Positions 10,798 to 19,290 of a DNA stretch of 64,000 bases are shown here, in pieces. The translations under genes were made by a program, and so were the position numbers. The number at the start of each line of letters is the position of its first letter. Within the stretch, counting starts at the first letter, position 1. The notes beneath the pieces were generated by a model. The model saw nothing but the letters and a program-made list of their open reading frames with translations. It was not told the origin of the DNA and did not search any database. The DNA comes from Mycobacterium sp. JS623. GTDB lineage: Bacteria > Actinomycetota > Actinomycetes > Mycobacteriales > Mycobacteriaceae. The stretch lies in contig NC_019966.1 in NCBI RefSeq assembly GCF_000328565.1, positions 2,666,001-2,730,000 of the forward strand. Direction: 5' to 3'.

Positions 10798-10850
10798 GCG
10801 AGCAGACGCAAAACCGCACTCCGACAGCCGGATTCGTGCGCTTTCGCCGC
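10798..10850. terminator. Degenerate palindrome at a convergent junction
   Basis: The left arm GCGAGCAGACGCAAA (from 10798) is the same sequence as the arm of the perfect palindrome at 27879. The right arm here (GTGCGCTTTCGCCGC) is only partly complementary and runs into the stop of the minus-strand cyclophilin gene. It looks like a decayed copy of the same bidirectional terminator family. Terminator activity is inferred from position only. Confidence 0.4.
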
Positions 10851-11869
10851 TAGCCGATCTGTACTGACTTGATCGTCGCGTCGACGACAGGCTTGCCGTC
10901 CTCAGTTCCGTCGGCGACGCCGCCCGCGGCGACCTTGTCCAACGTCGCCAACCCGGCGCTGTCGATCGTGCCGAACACGGTGTAGGTCGGCGACAGCTGA
11001 GAGTCCTTGTACACCAAGAAGAACTGGCTGCCATTGGTGCCCGGCCCGGAGTTGGCCATCGCCAAAGTGCCGCGCGGATAGGTCACCGGCACCTTCAACG
11101 CTGGATCGGTCAGCCGGTACTGGTTGGTCGGGTATTCGTTTGGAAACCGGTAGCCAGGCCCGCCTGTGCTGGTGCCGGTCGGATCGCCGCACTGCAGCAC
11201 ACCGAGTTCGGCCGATGTGGTCAGCCGGTGGCACTTGGTGTTGTCGAAGAAGCCCTGCTTGGCCAGGCTCGTGAAGTTGTTAACGGTGCACGGCGTCTTG
11301 CTGTTGGTCAACTCCAGCCCGATCGTGCCCTGGGTCGTGGTGACGGTCGCGCGGATGAGCGCGGGGTCGGTCGCGATCCGGCCGTTCTGCGGCGGCTTGA
11401 CGGGCTTGCTCCCCGGCTCCGTCGTCGCCGGGTATTGGCAGTTGGAGCCCAGCGTCTTCGGCGGGTTGAACGGCGGCAGGGTGTTGTCGACCGTCGGCGA
11501 GGGCGCTGCGGTGACCGAGGGCGCGGTGGACAGGCCGTTCAGCCGGTCGAGCTCATTGGCGACGGTCACGAAGAACACCACGCTCAGCGCCACCGCCACG
11601 ACAGTGAACACGGTGATCAGGTAGCTGATCACCAATCCCGCGATGGCTAGGCCGCGGCCCTCCTCGCCGGTCTTGCGGATCTGCGACAGCGAAATATGCC
11701 CGAAGATGATGCCCAGCGGCGCGAACACGAACGCGCATACCAACGACGCGATCGCCAGCGCATTGGTGGTCGGCGGCCGCGGATATCCCGGGTATCCCGG
11801 ATAGCCGTAGGACCCCGCGTACGGGCCGGGCGGTGGTGGGTACGGGCCGTACGGCGGCGGAGTGGTCAT
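10850..11869 (-). CDS. Membrane-anchored cyclophilin-type peptidyl-prolyl isomerase with DUF4190 region
   Basis: A 339-residue protein in three parts. A Pro/Gly/Tyr-rich N-terminus (about 1-33) is followed by two membrane helices separated by an ISLSQIRKTGEEGRGLA loop (about 36-105, DUF4190-like). From about 165 there is a cyclophilin domain with the hallmark segments KCHRLTT, LQCGDPTGTGTGGPGYRF-like (here GTSTGG) and GTLAMANSGPGTNGSQFF. It catalyses proline cis-trans isomerisation and, from the topology, probably works outside the membrane. It lies 10 bases downstream of a paralog with a related isomerase domain, so the pair looks like a tandem duplication. Confidence 0.9.
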   Translation of the reverse strand: MTTPPPYGPYPPPPGPYAGSYGYPGYPGYPRPPTTNALAIASLVCAFVFAPLGIIFGHISLSQIRKTGEEGRGLAIAGLVISYLITVFTVVAVALSVVFFVTVANELDRLNGLSTAPSVTAAPSPTVDNTLPPFNPPKTLGSNCQYPATTEPGSKPVKPPQNGRIATDPALIRATVTTTQGTIGLELTNSKTPCTVNNFTSLAKQGFFDNTKCHRLTTSAELGVLQCGDPTGTSTGGPGYRFPNEYPTNQYRLTDPALKVPVTYPRGTLAMANSGPGTNGSQFFLVYKDSQLSPTYTVFGTIDSAGLATLDKVAAGGVADGTEDGKPVVDATIKSVQIG

Positions 11870-11879
11870 GGCCGCGGCG

Positions 11880-12758
11880 TCAGTCGAGCAGGATCGACTT
11901 GATCGTCACGTCGTCCTTCGGCTTGCCGTCCTGACCGCCGTCGGCGGTGCCGGCCGCAGCGATCTTGTCCAGCGTCGCGAGGCCGGTCTCGTCGATGGTC
12001 CCGAACACCGTGTAGTTGGGCGGCAGCTCCGAATCCTTGTACACCAGGAAGAACTGGCTGCCGTTGGTGCCAGGCCCGGCATTGGCCATCGCCAGCGTGC
12101 CGCGCGGATACTTCACCGGCTCCTGCAGCTTGGGGTCGTCAGGCTGGTACTGGTTGGTCGGGTACTCGTTCTCGAATTGGTAACCCGGACCGCCCGTGCC
12201 CTGACCGGTCGGATCGCCGCACTGCAGCACCGCCAGGCCAGGCGAGGTGGTCAGCCGGTGGCATGGCGTGTCGTTGAAGAAGCCCTGCTGAGCCAGGCTG
12301 GCGAAGCTGTTGACCGTGCACGGCGCCTTGGCGTTGTCGAGCTGCAGCCCGAGGTTCCCCTGATTCGTCGACATGCTGGCGCTGACCTGCGGCGGGTCGG
12401 TCGGAACCTTGCCGGTGCGTGGCGGCTTGGCCGGCTTGCTCGCCTTGTCTTGCGATGCAGGGTACTGGCAGTTCGCGCCGAGGTTCGCCGGTGCTGCGAA
12501 CGGGGGCAGGGCTCCCGCCGCTGCGGGAGCCGCGCTGGTCGGGGTGGCCGACGTCGTCGTCGCGGACGCGGTCTGACTATCGGAGTGCTTGTTGGTGATG
12601 ACGATGGTGGCCACGATGGCGCCGATCACGACGATGGCGGCCGCGACGGAGCCGACGATCGTGTAGATGCGGCGCTTGCGTTCCTTCGCTGCTCGGCGCT
12701 CGAGCTGACGCTCGAGTTTGCGCTTTGCCGTTGCACGCCGTTGTTCATTGGTCGGCAC
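11880..12758 (-). CDS. ppiB: Membrane-anchored cyclophilin-type peptidyl-prolyl isomerase PpiB
   Basis: A 292-residue protein with a highly basic N-terminal coil (RRATAKRKLERQLERRAAKE), one membrane helix (about residues 30-52), a Thr/Ala/Pro-rich spacer and a C-terminal cyclophilin domain with CHRLTTS, QCGDPTGQGTGGPGY and MANAGPGTNGSQFF. It corresponds to M. tuberculosis PpiB (Rv2582). I chose the GTG at 12758 because AGGAGG sits about 9 bases upstream of it; an ATG at 12776 would place that ribosome site inside the coding region. It is followed by a second cyclophilin gene, probably on one transcript. Confidence 0.92.
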   Translation of the reverse strand: MPTNEQRRATAKRKLERQLERRAAKERKRRIYTIVGSVAAAIVVIGAIVATIVITNKHSDSQTASATTTSATPTSAAPAAAGALPPFAAPANLGANCQYPASQDKASKPAKPPRTGKVPTDPPQVSASMSTNQGNLGLQLDNAKAPCTVNSFASLAQQGFFNDTPCHRLTTSPGLAVLQCGDPTGQGTGGPGYQFENEYPTNQYQPDDPKLQEPVKYPRGTLAMANAGPGTNGSQFFLVYKDSELPPNYTVFGTIDETGLATLDKIAAAGTADGGQDGKPKDDVTIKSILLD

Positions 12759-12863
12759 CGCCGGTGTCCTCCTCATGATCGGGTGGTCGGCACCGAGTGT
12801 GCCAGGCGTTGCTGAGTGCAGGGGTCGCGACCCACGCCAACGTTAAATGGGACACTGGACGCC

Positions 12864-13526
12864 GTGTTGATCACCGGCTTCCCGGCAGGCATGTTGGCGT
12901 GCAATTGCTACGTGCTGGCCAAACGAGCCGGGGCCGACGCGATCATCGTCGATCCTGGCCAACGGGCCATGGGGCAGCTGCGCCAGATCCTCGACGACCA
13001 CCACCTCACCCCGGCCGCGGTGCTGTTGACTCACGGGCACATCGACCACATCTGGTCGGCCCAGAAGGTGGCCGACATGTACGGCTGCCCGGCCTACATC
13101 CATCCCGAAGACCGCTTCATGCTGAGCGATCCGATCAAGGACTTCGGCCCACGGCTGGCGCAGATCGCGTTCGGCGCGCTGTTCCGCGAACCCAAACAGG
13201 TCGTTGAGCTCGACCGCGACGGGGACAAGGTAGATGTGGGTGATGTGACGGTGACCATCGACCACACGCCCGGGCACACCCGCGGTTCCGTCGTATTTCG
13301 AATTTCCGACGGACCGGAAGAGGTCGTCTTTTCCGGCGACACTTTGTTCCGCGGTTCGGTCGGGCGCACCGATCTTCCCGGCGGCAGCGGCCGCGACCTG
13401 CTCGGCTCGATCGTGACAAAACTGTTGGTGCTCGAAGACGACACCGTGGTATTCCCGGGACACGGTGAAAAGACAACGATTGGTTTCGAACGCCGCACCA
13501 ACCCGTTCCTCGAAGGCCTGACCTAG
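12864..13526 (+). CDS. Metallo-beta-lactamase-fold hydrolase (glyoxalase II-like)
   Basis: A 220-residue single-domain hydrolase. The metal-binding motif THGHIDH is at about residues 56-62, with further ligands in the [10 protein letters not shown] and FSGDTLF segments and a late PGHGEKT motif. This layout is that of hydroxyacylglutathione hydrolase-like enzymes. Mycobacteria use mycothiol rather than glutathione, so the true thioester substrate is open. It corresponds to Rv2581c. A GTG at 12864 aligns with the VLITGFPAG start of that family; an earlier in-frame GTG at 12816 is possible. Its stop overlaps the hisS GTG by one base. Confidence 0.85.
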   Translation: MLITGFPAGMLACNCYVLAKRAGADAIIVDPGQRAMGQLRQILDDHHLTPAAVLLTHGHIDHIWSAQKVADMYGCPAYIHPEDRFMLSDPIKDFGPRLAQIAFGALFREPKQVVELDRDGDKVDVGDVTVTIDHTPGHTRGSVVFRISDGPEEVVFSGDTLFRGSVGRTDLPGGSGRDLLGSIVTKLLVLEDDTVVFPGHGEKTTIGFERRTNPFLEGLT

Positions 13527-14791
13527 TGACCGATTTTCAGGCGCCCAAGGGCGTCCCGGATTACCTGCCGCCCGACTCGGCCCAGTTCGTGGGTGTGCGC
13601 GACGGCCTTCTCGACGCTGCCCGGCGTGCCGGCTACGGCGACATCGAACTGCCGATCTTCGAGGACACCGCGCTGTTCGCCCGTGGCGTCGGCGAGTCAA
13701 CCGATGTGGTGAGCAAGGAGATGTACACGTTCGCCGATCGGGGCGATCGCTCGGTGACATTGCGCCCGGAAGGCACCGCGGGGGTGATGCGTGCGGTGAT
13801 CGAGCATGGCCTCGACCGCGGCCCGCTGCCCGTGAAGCTCTGTTACGCAGGGCCGTTTTTCCGTTACGAGCGTCCACAAGCGGGGCGTTACCGGCAGCTG
13901 CAGCAGGTCGGCGTCGAGGCGATCGGTGTCGACGACCCCGCGCTGGACGCAGAGGTGATCGCGGTGGCCGACGCGGGCTTCCGCTCGTTGGGGCTTGACG
14001 CGTTTCGGCTCGAAATCACCTCGCTCGGCGACGACTCCTGCCGGCCGCAGTACCGGGAGCTGTTGCAGGAGTTCCTGTTCAAGCTCGACCTCGACGAAGA
14101 GACCCGTCGCCGCGCCGAGATCAACCCGCTGCGGGTGCTCGACGACAAGCGGGCCGAGATGCGCGAGATGACCGCCGACGCACCCGTGATGTTGGATCAC
14201 CTCTCCGATGTCGCCAAACAGCACTTCGACACGGTGCTCGCGCATCTCGACGCGTTGGGCGTGCCGTATGTGATCAATCCGCGGATGGTGCGCGGGCTGG
14301 ATTACTACACGAAGACGACGTTCGAGTTCGTGCACGACGGGCTGGGCGCCCAATCGGGCATCGGGGGTGGCGGCCGCTATGACGGGCTGATGCGTCAGCT
14401 CGGCGGAAAAGACTTGTCCGGCATCGGGTTTGGTCTGGGTGTCGACCGCACGCTGTTGGCGTTGAAGGCCGAGGGCAAGACGGTCGGTGGGCCTACGCGC
14501 GTCGATGTGTTCGGTGTGCCGCTGGGCGACCAGGCCAAACTGACGCTGGCTGTGCTTGCGGCGCGGCTGCGCGCCGCGGGTGTGCGCGTCGACCTGTCCT
14601 ACGGCGACCGCGGTATCAAAGGCTCGATGCGCGCTGCCGACCGGTCGGGCGCGTCAATCGCTTTGGTCGCCGGAGACCGCGACATCGAGGCAGGCACGGT
14701 CGGCGTGAAGAACCTGGCGACCGGTGAGCAGGTCGACGTCGCTGTCGATAACGTTCTGAGCGAAGTGCTTTCGCGCCTCAGCCGCGCCTAG
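13526..14791 (+). CDS. hisS: Histidine--tRNA ligase
   Basis: A 421-residue class II aminoacyl-tRNA synthetase that charges tRNA-His. Motif 2 ([16 protein letters not shown] and [16 protein letters not shown]), the histidine-specific segments [13 protein letters not shown] and GGGRYDGLM, and motif 3 ([15 protein letters not shown]) are all present, followed by a C-terminal anticodon-binding domain. The GTG start overlaps the upstream stop (TAGTG), indicating translational coupling to the hydrolase gene. The gene ends at a long-looped palindrome facing a minus-strand gene. Confidence 0.97.
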   Translation: MTDFQAPKGVPDYLPPDSAQFVGVRDGLLDAARRAGYGDIELPIFEDTALFARGVGESTDVVSKEMYTFADRGDRSVTLRPEGTAGVMRAVIEHGLDRGPLPVKLCYAGPFFRYERPQAGRYRQLQQVGVEAIGVDDPALDAEVIAVADAGFRSLGLDAFRLEITSLGDDSCRPQYRELLQEFLFKLDLDEETRRRAEINPLRVLDDKRAEMREMTADAPVMLDHLSDVAKQHFDTVLAHLDALGVPYVINPRMVRGLDYYTKTTFEFVHDGLGAQSGIGGGGRYDGLMRQLGGKDLSGIGFGLGVDRTLLALKAEGKTVGGPTRVDVFGVPLGDQAKLTLAVLAARLRAAGVRVDLSYGDRGIKGSMRAADRSGASIALVAGDRDIEAGTVGVKNLATGEQVDVAVDNVLSEVLSRLSRA

Positions 14792-14807
14792 CCTGGCACC
14801 ACCCTTC

Positions 14808-14870
14808 CGCGAGCGACCGTGTCTGCACGGCGACACGCCGTCAAACTGCGTACAAATGCGGTCGCTCGCG
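14808..14870. terminator. Long-looped palindrome, copy 1 of a dispersed repeat
   Basis: Perfect 12-base arms CGCGAGCGACCG (14808-14819) and CGGTCGCTCGCG (14859-14870) enclose a 39-base loop that contains a smaller hairpin (CGTGTC...GACACG, 14819-14838). The same arms, internal hairpin and exact loop length recur at 53428-53488. It lies between the convergent hisS and a minus-strand gene, so a bidirectional terminator role is likely. There is no U-tract. Confidence 0.6.
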
Positions 14871-14871
14871 C

Positions 14872-15402
14872 TCAACGGCTAAGTGAGACCAATGCGGTCA
14901 ATACTTCGTCGACGTTGCCGACGCCACCGTCGAACGGGTTACCGCGCTTCAAGACGTGGGTGCCGCCCGGCGTCACCGCGACGAGTTTCGTTGAGCTGGA
15001 ACCGATTTGCATCTTGCGTGCGAAGCGCACCTGATCCAACGAGACGATTGCCCCGCCGCCGTAGCTGAATATCCCGAGCTTGCGGTCGATGACCGCCACC
15101 GGCCGGCATTCGTGAAGGGGTTGGCTGCGGCGGCGGCGAAACTTGCGGAACGCCAAAAACGCCGCGGCCGCGATCACCAGGCCGACGGCGACAAATGCCG
15201 CGCCCACCGCCCGATAGGGTGTGGCTGCAATGACCGCGACGACACCGAAGCCGCCGGCGACCAGGGCGAACACACCGAGCACGAAGGTCAGTACCGTCAG
15301 CGCACCCGTGCGGCGGTCGAACAAAAGCACCCGCCTGCCGTCATCGGTGACGACGAGTCCGCCCGTGTCGGCCAGGGTTTGCGGTGGCGTCGGTGTGTTC
15401 AC
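14872..15402 (-). CDS. Hypothetical membrane protein
   Basis: A 176-residue protein I do not recognise. A short N-terminal domain (about 1-32) includes LVVTDDGRRVLLFDRRTG. Two adjacent membrane helices follow (about 33-60 and 65-85), then a basic RKFRRRRS turn and a C-terminal soluble domain of about 85 residues containing IDRKLGIFSYGGG and a TPGGTHVLKRGNPFDGG segment. The layout suggests a helical hairpin anchoring two cytoplasmic faces, perhaps a PH-like fold. The GTG at 15402 was chosen because the residues upstream of it look non-homologous and Cys-rich. Convergent with hisS. Confidence 0.65.
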   Translation of the reverse strand: MNTPTPPQTLADTGGLVVTDDGRRVLLFDRRTGALTVLTFVLGVFALVAGGFGVVAVIAATPYRAVGAAFVAVGLVIAAAAFLAFRKFRRRRSQPLHECRPVAVIDRKLGIFSYGGGAIVSLDQVRFARKMQIGSSSTKLVAVTPGGTHVLKRGNPFDGGVGNVDEVLTALVSLSR

Positions 15403-15527
15403 GCATTGCAGAGTGCCCGCTAACGGGCTCGCGCGTTGGCAAAACCGCAAACGCCATCCGCGACAGCATGCCGTCCGAAGCGTCGCGTCTGCGCGAGAAT
15501 CGGTTCGACGCTGTGCGCTACATCAAA

Positions 15528-17189
15528 CTACGTCTGCGCGGGAAGGACGTGGTCTGCCACCTTGTCGGTGCTCAGGCACAACGAGCAGACGTGTGCGTCG
15601 TGCGTCTCGCACTTCATCATGTCGGGCCGTTCGTAGTCGTGGTGGCACACATGGCATTTCAGGTGTTCGCCCGACGGGTTGCCGTATTCGTCGTACATCG
15701 GCAACTCGATGCCGTCGTCCGTGCGGCGCAGGTAGTACTTGCCCTTCGTCGCGACCGCGAGAATCGGCGGCAACACCAGCGCCAAGCCGATCGCCACCAG
15801 CGGCGAGTATGGCCGGATCGCCTCACCGAGGCCGCCGAAGAACGCGATGACCGACAGGCCGGCGGCCAACAGCATCGAGCCGAAGCCGACGGGGTTGAAC
15901 GCATACAGCATGCCGCGGCGGAATTCCGGCTTCATCGGAGACAGCTTCAACAGGTACTTGTTGAACACGATGTCCGACGCGACGACCACCACCCAGGCCA
16001 TGCCGCAGTTGGCGTAGAAGCCGAGGATCGTGTTGAGGAAGCTGAACATGTTGGCTTCCATCAGTATCAGCGCGATCAACAGGTTGACGCCGAGGAACAC
16101 GATGCGTCCCGGGTAATGCTTGGTGACGCGGGTGAAGGAGTTGGTCCACGCCAGCGAGCCGGAATAGGCGTTGGTGACGTTGATTTTGATCTGGCTGATG
16201 ACGACAAGGACGACGGCCAGCGTCATCGCGAGCCAGCTGGGCAGGAAGTTGCGGTAGATCTCGAGGAACTGGTGCACCGGCTGATTGGCGATGCCCGCAC
16301 TGCCCGCGACGTTCGCGATCAGGTAGACCGCGAGGAACAGGCCGACGATCTGTTTGATGGCGCCGAAGAACACCCAGCCGGGCCCGGCCAGGATCAGCCA
16401 TGTCCACCAGCTGCGCTTGTTCTCCGGGGTCTGCGGCGGCATGAAGCGCAAATAGTCGTTCTGCTCGGCGATCTGGGCGATCAGCGACAAGCACACGCCG
16501 GCGGCCAGCAGCGTCGAACCCAAATCGAACCCGCCCTTACCGTTCTCACCTTGATACGCAAAGAATTGGCTCACTGAGTCGGGGTGGCTGATCACCAAGT
16601 ACACGAACGGCGCAACCATCAGCACCAGCCACAGGGGAGTGGTCCAGACCTGAAGTGTCGACAGCACTTTCATGCCGTAAATCACGAGCGGGAAGATGAT
16701 GAGCGTCGACGCGGCATAGCCCAGCCATAACGGGATATGCAGCCCGAGGTTGAGTCCCTGCGCCATGATCGAACCCTCGAGCGCGAAGAAGATGAACGTG
16801 AACGTCGCGAAGATGACGTTCGTGACCACCGAGCCGTAGTAGCCGAATCCGCTACCGCGCGTGACCAGGTCGAGATCGATGTTGTAGCGCGCGGAGTAGT
16901 ACGCGACAGGAAAACCGGTCAAGAAGATGACGACGGCGAAGATCAGGATGCCCCACAGCGCGTTCGTCGTGCCGTACGAGATGCCGACGTTGGCGCCGAT
17001 CGCGAAGTCGGCGAGGTAGGCGATGCCGCCCAGCGCGGAAATGCCGACCACACGTGTTGACCATTTACGGTAGCTGCGCGGCGCGAAACGCAGCGTGTAG
17101 TCCTCCAAGGTTTCCTTGGTGGCGGTCATCGTGTCGAGGTCGGCCTCGACAGTCTCGTTCAGCGGCTCTTTGCTGAGCTCTTGTGTCAT
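15528..17189 (-). CDS. NCS1-family purine/cytosine-type permease with C-terminal cysteine-rich tail
   Basis: A 553-residue transporter with about twelve membrane helices. Early segments (DYTLRFAPRSYRKWS, then ALGGIAYLADFAIGANVG) and a central ITNAYSGSLAWTNSF-like segment match NCS1 nucleobase permeases. After the last helix, residues about 485-553 form a soluble tail with six Cys and several His, including CHVC (512-515) and CSLC (535-538), which resembles a zinc-binding knuckle. Such a tail is unusual for a permease. It is divergent from a secreted-protein gene. Substrate is unknown; a purine, pyrimidine or related heterocycle is the family expectation. Confidence 0.85.
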   Translation of the reverse strand: MTQELSKEPLNETVEADLDTMTATKETLEDYTLRFAPRSYRKWSTRVVGISALGGIAYLADFAIGANVGISYGTTNALWGILIFAVVIFLTGFPVAYYSARYNIDLDLVTRGSGFGYYGSVVTNVIFATFTFIFFALEGSIMAQGLNLGLHIPLWLGYAASTLIIFPLVIYGMKVLSTLQVWTTPLWLVLMVAPFVYLVISHPDSVSQFFAYQGENGKGGFDLGSTLLAAGVCLSLIAQIAEQNDYLRFMPPQTPENKRSWWTWLILAGPGWVFFGAIKQIVGLFLAVYLIANVAGSAGIANQPVHQFLEIYRNFLPSWLAMTLAVVLVVISQIKINVTNAYSGSLAWTNSFTRVTKHYPGRIVFLGVNLLIALILMEANMFSFLNTILGFYANCGMAWVVVVASDIVFNKYLLKLSPMKPEFRRGMLYAFNPVGFGSMLLAAGLSVIAFFGGLGEAIRPYSPLVAIGLALVLPPILAVATKGKYYLRRTDDGIELPMYDEYGNPSGEHLKCHVCHHDYERPDMMKCETHDAHVCSLCLSTDKVADHVLPAQT

Positions 17190-17317
17190 GGCGCGAAATT
17201 AAGACCGACTTGTTTCGTATCGATTTCAAGCGTGTTCCCTGCGTGAACAGATTTCGGGGGGCCATGTGGACGTGTGCCTGCTGTAACGATCCGGTACCGT
17301 GCGGCGATGTGACGGAC

Positions 17318-17734
17318 ATGCGAAAAGTGACAACGGTTGGTGCTGCGCTGGTGGTGGCGGCTGCCGGAATTGCAGTAAGTCATGGCGTGGCGAGCGCTGA
17401 GCCGGCTGGTCACCAGGTGCGGTACACGCTCACGACGGGTGGCCCGGCGGATTTCGACCTGTTCTATCTGGTCAACCAGCCGCCGAACAAGCAGGCCTAC
17501 AACGCGGACGCGTACGCATTCGTGAAGCGAGAGACCGTCAATGTCGGGCCGGACGCGCCGTGGGTGTTCGAGACCACGCTCGCCGATCCGCAGTGGGCGA
17601 TCTTCACCATCAGCAGCACCACGCACGGCGGGCAGGCCGCGCCGAATCCGCACTGCGAGATCGCCGTCGACGGTCAGGTCGTCGTGCAGCAGGACGCGCC
17701 CTACAACCTGCAATGCCAGCTGTCGCAGTGGTGA
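17318..17734 (+). CDS. Small secreted protein, MmpS-like beta domain
   Basis: A 138-residue precursor with a clear Sec signal peptide (MRKVTTVGAALVVAAAGIAV then an ASA-E cleavage region near residue 28). The mature protein of about 110 residues starts with VRYTLTTGGPADFDLFY and contains NPHCEIAVDGQVVVQQDAPYNLQCQLSQW at its end in two parts, with two Cys that could form a disulfide. The style recalls the beta-sandwich C-terminal region of mycobacterial MmpS and related exported proteins. Function unknown. A GTG three codons upstream is an alternative start. Divergent from the NCS1 permease. Confidence 0.75.
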   Translation: MRKVTTVGAALVVAAAGIAVSHGVASAEPAGHQVRYTLTTGGPADFDLFYLVNQPPNKQAYNADAYAFVKRETVNVGPDAPWVFETTLADPQWAIFTISSTTHGGQAAPNPHCEIAVDGQVVVQQDAPYNLQCQLSQW

Positions 17735-17767
17735 TTGCTTTCGGCGCGTGCGCTCGTCGCCGGTGAG

Positions 17768-18658
17768 CTAGGCGCTCGCCCGCACTGCGCGCACGAACGA
17801 CGCCACGGCAGCGCCGATTTCGTCGGGGCTGTCCTCTTGGACGAAGTGCACACCGGGCACGGAGACCTCGGTCTGATTCGGCCAGGTACGGACGAAGTCG
17901 AGTGCACGACCCCGGATCAGCGCGCCTGGCTCGGCCTGGATGAACAGTTTGGGCACGTCGCTTCGCGACAGCCACCGGCCGTACTCCTCGACAATGGCGA
18001 CGACGTCGGCGGGTTCACCCTCGATCGGGATGTTGCGCGGCCACGACAACGTCGGCCGACGGTCCGCACCCGGATTGCGGAACGGCTCACGATAGTGGTC
18101 CATCTCCTCGTCGGTGAGTTGGCGTTTGATCGAAGCGGGCAACACCTGTTCGACAAACACATTCTGTTCCAACACCATTGACTCGCCGTCGGGAGAGCGG
18201 AAGCCCTGGAACACGCTGCGCATCGGGCCGGGGAAGTCCGACCAGTCGATCGGCATCGTGATCGCTTCCGTGTAGGCGATGCCCGCGACACGGTCACGGT
18301 GCTGGTTGGCCCAGTCGAATCCCAGCGCCGAACCCCAGTCGTGCAGAACGAGGATCACCCGATCGCCGAGATCGAGTTCATCCCAAAGCGCGAACAGGAA
18401 GTCACGCTGTTCGGCGTAGTGGTAGCGGTCCGGTCCGGAGTCGTCGAGCTTGTCCGAGGCGCCCATGCCGATCAGGTCGCAGGCAATGAGCCGACCCAGC
18501 CCCTCTAGATGCGGCATGACGTTGCGCCACAGATACGACGACGTCGGGTTGCCATGCTGGAAGACGATCGGATCGCCTTGGCCCTCATCAATGTAAGCCA
18601 TCCGCTTGCCGTTTATCTGCTTGTACTGCAGCTGCCCAAAGGGTTTGGCTGCCGGCAT
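17768..18658 (-). CDS. dhaA: Haloalkane dehalogenase
   Basis: A 296-residue alpha/beta-hydrolase that splits carbon-halogen bonds of haloalkanes to give alcohol and halide. The nucleophile is Asp107 in LHDWGSALG. Halide-binding residues are Asn37 ([10 protein letters not shown]) and Trp108, the acid is probably Glu131, and the base is His271 in PGVHFVQED. The numbering is one less than in LinB, so it belongs to the LinB/DmbA subfamily (HLD-II), like Rv2579 at this position in M. tuberculosis. It lies 10 bases downstream of a TetR gene in the same direction and probably shares its transcript and its twin operator. Confidence 0.94.
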   Translation of the reverse strand: MPAAKPFGQLQYKQINGKRMAYIDEGQGDPIVFQHGNPTSSYLWRNVMPHLEGLGRLIACDLIGMGASDKLDDSGPDRYHYAEQRDFLFALWDELDLGDRVILVLHDWGSALGFDWANQHRDRVAGIAYTEAITMPIDWSDFPGPMRSVFQGFRSPDGESMVLEQNVFVEQVLPASIKRQLTDEEMDHYREPFRNPGADRRPTLSWPRNIPIEGEPADVVAIVEEYGRWLSRSDVPKLFIQAEPGALIRGRALDFVRTWPNQTEVSVPGVHFVQEDSPDEIGAAVASFVRAVRASA

Positions 18659-18668
18659 TACGTCCTCC

Positions 18669-19265
18669 TCAATTCGGTTGGGCGTCGGCGAGTTTCGCCG
18701 CGGCCTCTCGAGCCACCCGCAAGATTCGGGCTGAGAACTTCGGGTCGGCCACGGCGCGTGCCAGAGCCATCCCGCCCACGCAGACCGTCATCAGCGCGAT
18801 TGCGTCGTCGAGACGGTCGTTCTCACCGTCACAGATCGCGGCCAACGATCCGCGAAGTTCCCGCTCGTACGACGCCCGGAATCCTTCGGACGCATGCGCG
18901 GCGTCGGAACTCAACGCCGCGAATGCGCAACTGGTAGCCAGGTCGTCACGATGAGCGGTGGTCAGGTAACGCTTGGCGAGGCTGGTCAGTCGCTCCCGCC
19001 ACGACTCAGCGCGTCTCGGCTTGATCCATTGCGGGCGGCCAGTGGTGATCGCCCGCGCGAACGCTGCGTTGGCGAGGTCGTCCTTGCTGGAGAAATGCGA
19101 GTAGAACGCGCCGTGCGTCAGGCCGGCGTCGCGCATGACCGGCACGATCGCCGCCCCGTCCAGCCCCTCCTCGCGAATCCGGCGCGCCGCGGCATCCAGG
19201 ATTTTGTCCAGCGACTCCTGCTTGCTCTGCGCGCGTGTCCCGGCATTTCGCATGATGGCCATCAT
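18669..19265 (-). CDS. TetR-family transcriptional regulator
   Basis: A 198-residue repressor with an N-terminal TetR helix-turn-helix ([19 protein letters not shown]...[22 protein letters not shown], about 17-62) and a C-terminal ligand domain with a Cys in the [11 protein letters not shown] segment. It lies between an FAD monooxygenase gene upstream and dhaA downstream, all minus strand. The first ATG, a second adjacent ATG and a fifth-codon ATG all lie inside an 18-base palindrome, so initiation and operator overlap. No good ribosome site precedes it, which suggests a short or leaderless transcript. Likely autoregulated with dhaA. Confidence 0.88.
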   Translation of the reverse strand: MMAIMRNAGTRAQSKQESLDKILDAAARRIREEGLDGAAIVPVMRDAGLTHGAFYSHFSSKDDLANAAFARAITTGRPQWIKPRRAESWRERLTSLAKRYLTTAHRDDLATSCAFAALSSDAAHASEGFRASYERELRGSLAAICDGENDRLDDAIALMTVCVGGMALARAVADPKFSARILRVAREAAAKLADAQPN

Positions 19266-19290
19266 GCTAGTCGCATGACATACATCATGC
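19250..19290 (-). promoter_or_regulatory. Twin TetR operators GCATGA-N6-TCATGC
   Basis: Two 18-base sites share the same half-sites: GCATGATGGCCATCATGC at 19250-19267 (a perfect palindrome) and GCATGACATACATCATGC at 19273-19290. Their centres are 23 bases apart, about two helical turns. The first covers the TetR start codon and the second covers the stop codon of the upstream monooxygenase gene. The position implies repression of the tetR-dhaA transcript. Binding is inferred from symmetry and location. Confidence 0.7.

Noticed and set aside
11880..12776. ATG at 12776 as the ppiB start
   Set aside because: AGGAGG lies immediately after that ATG and is correctly spaced for the GTG at 12758, so the later start is preferred.
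15384..16577. A 397-codon plus-strand open frame over the NCS1 permease gene
   Set aside because: Low-complexity Arg/Gln/Asp/His composition with no domain; the permease on the minus strand has clear membrane helices.
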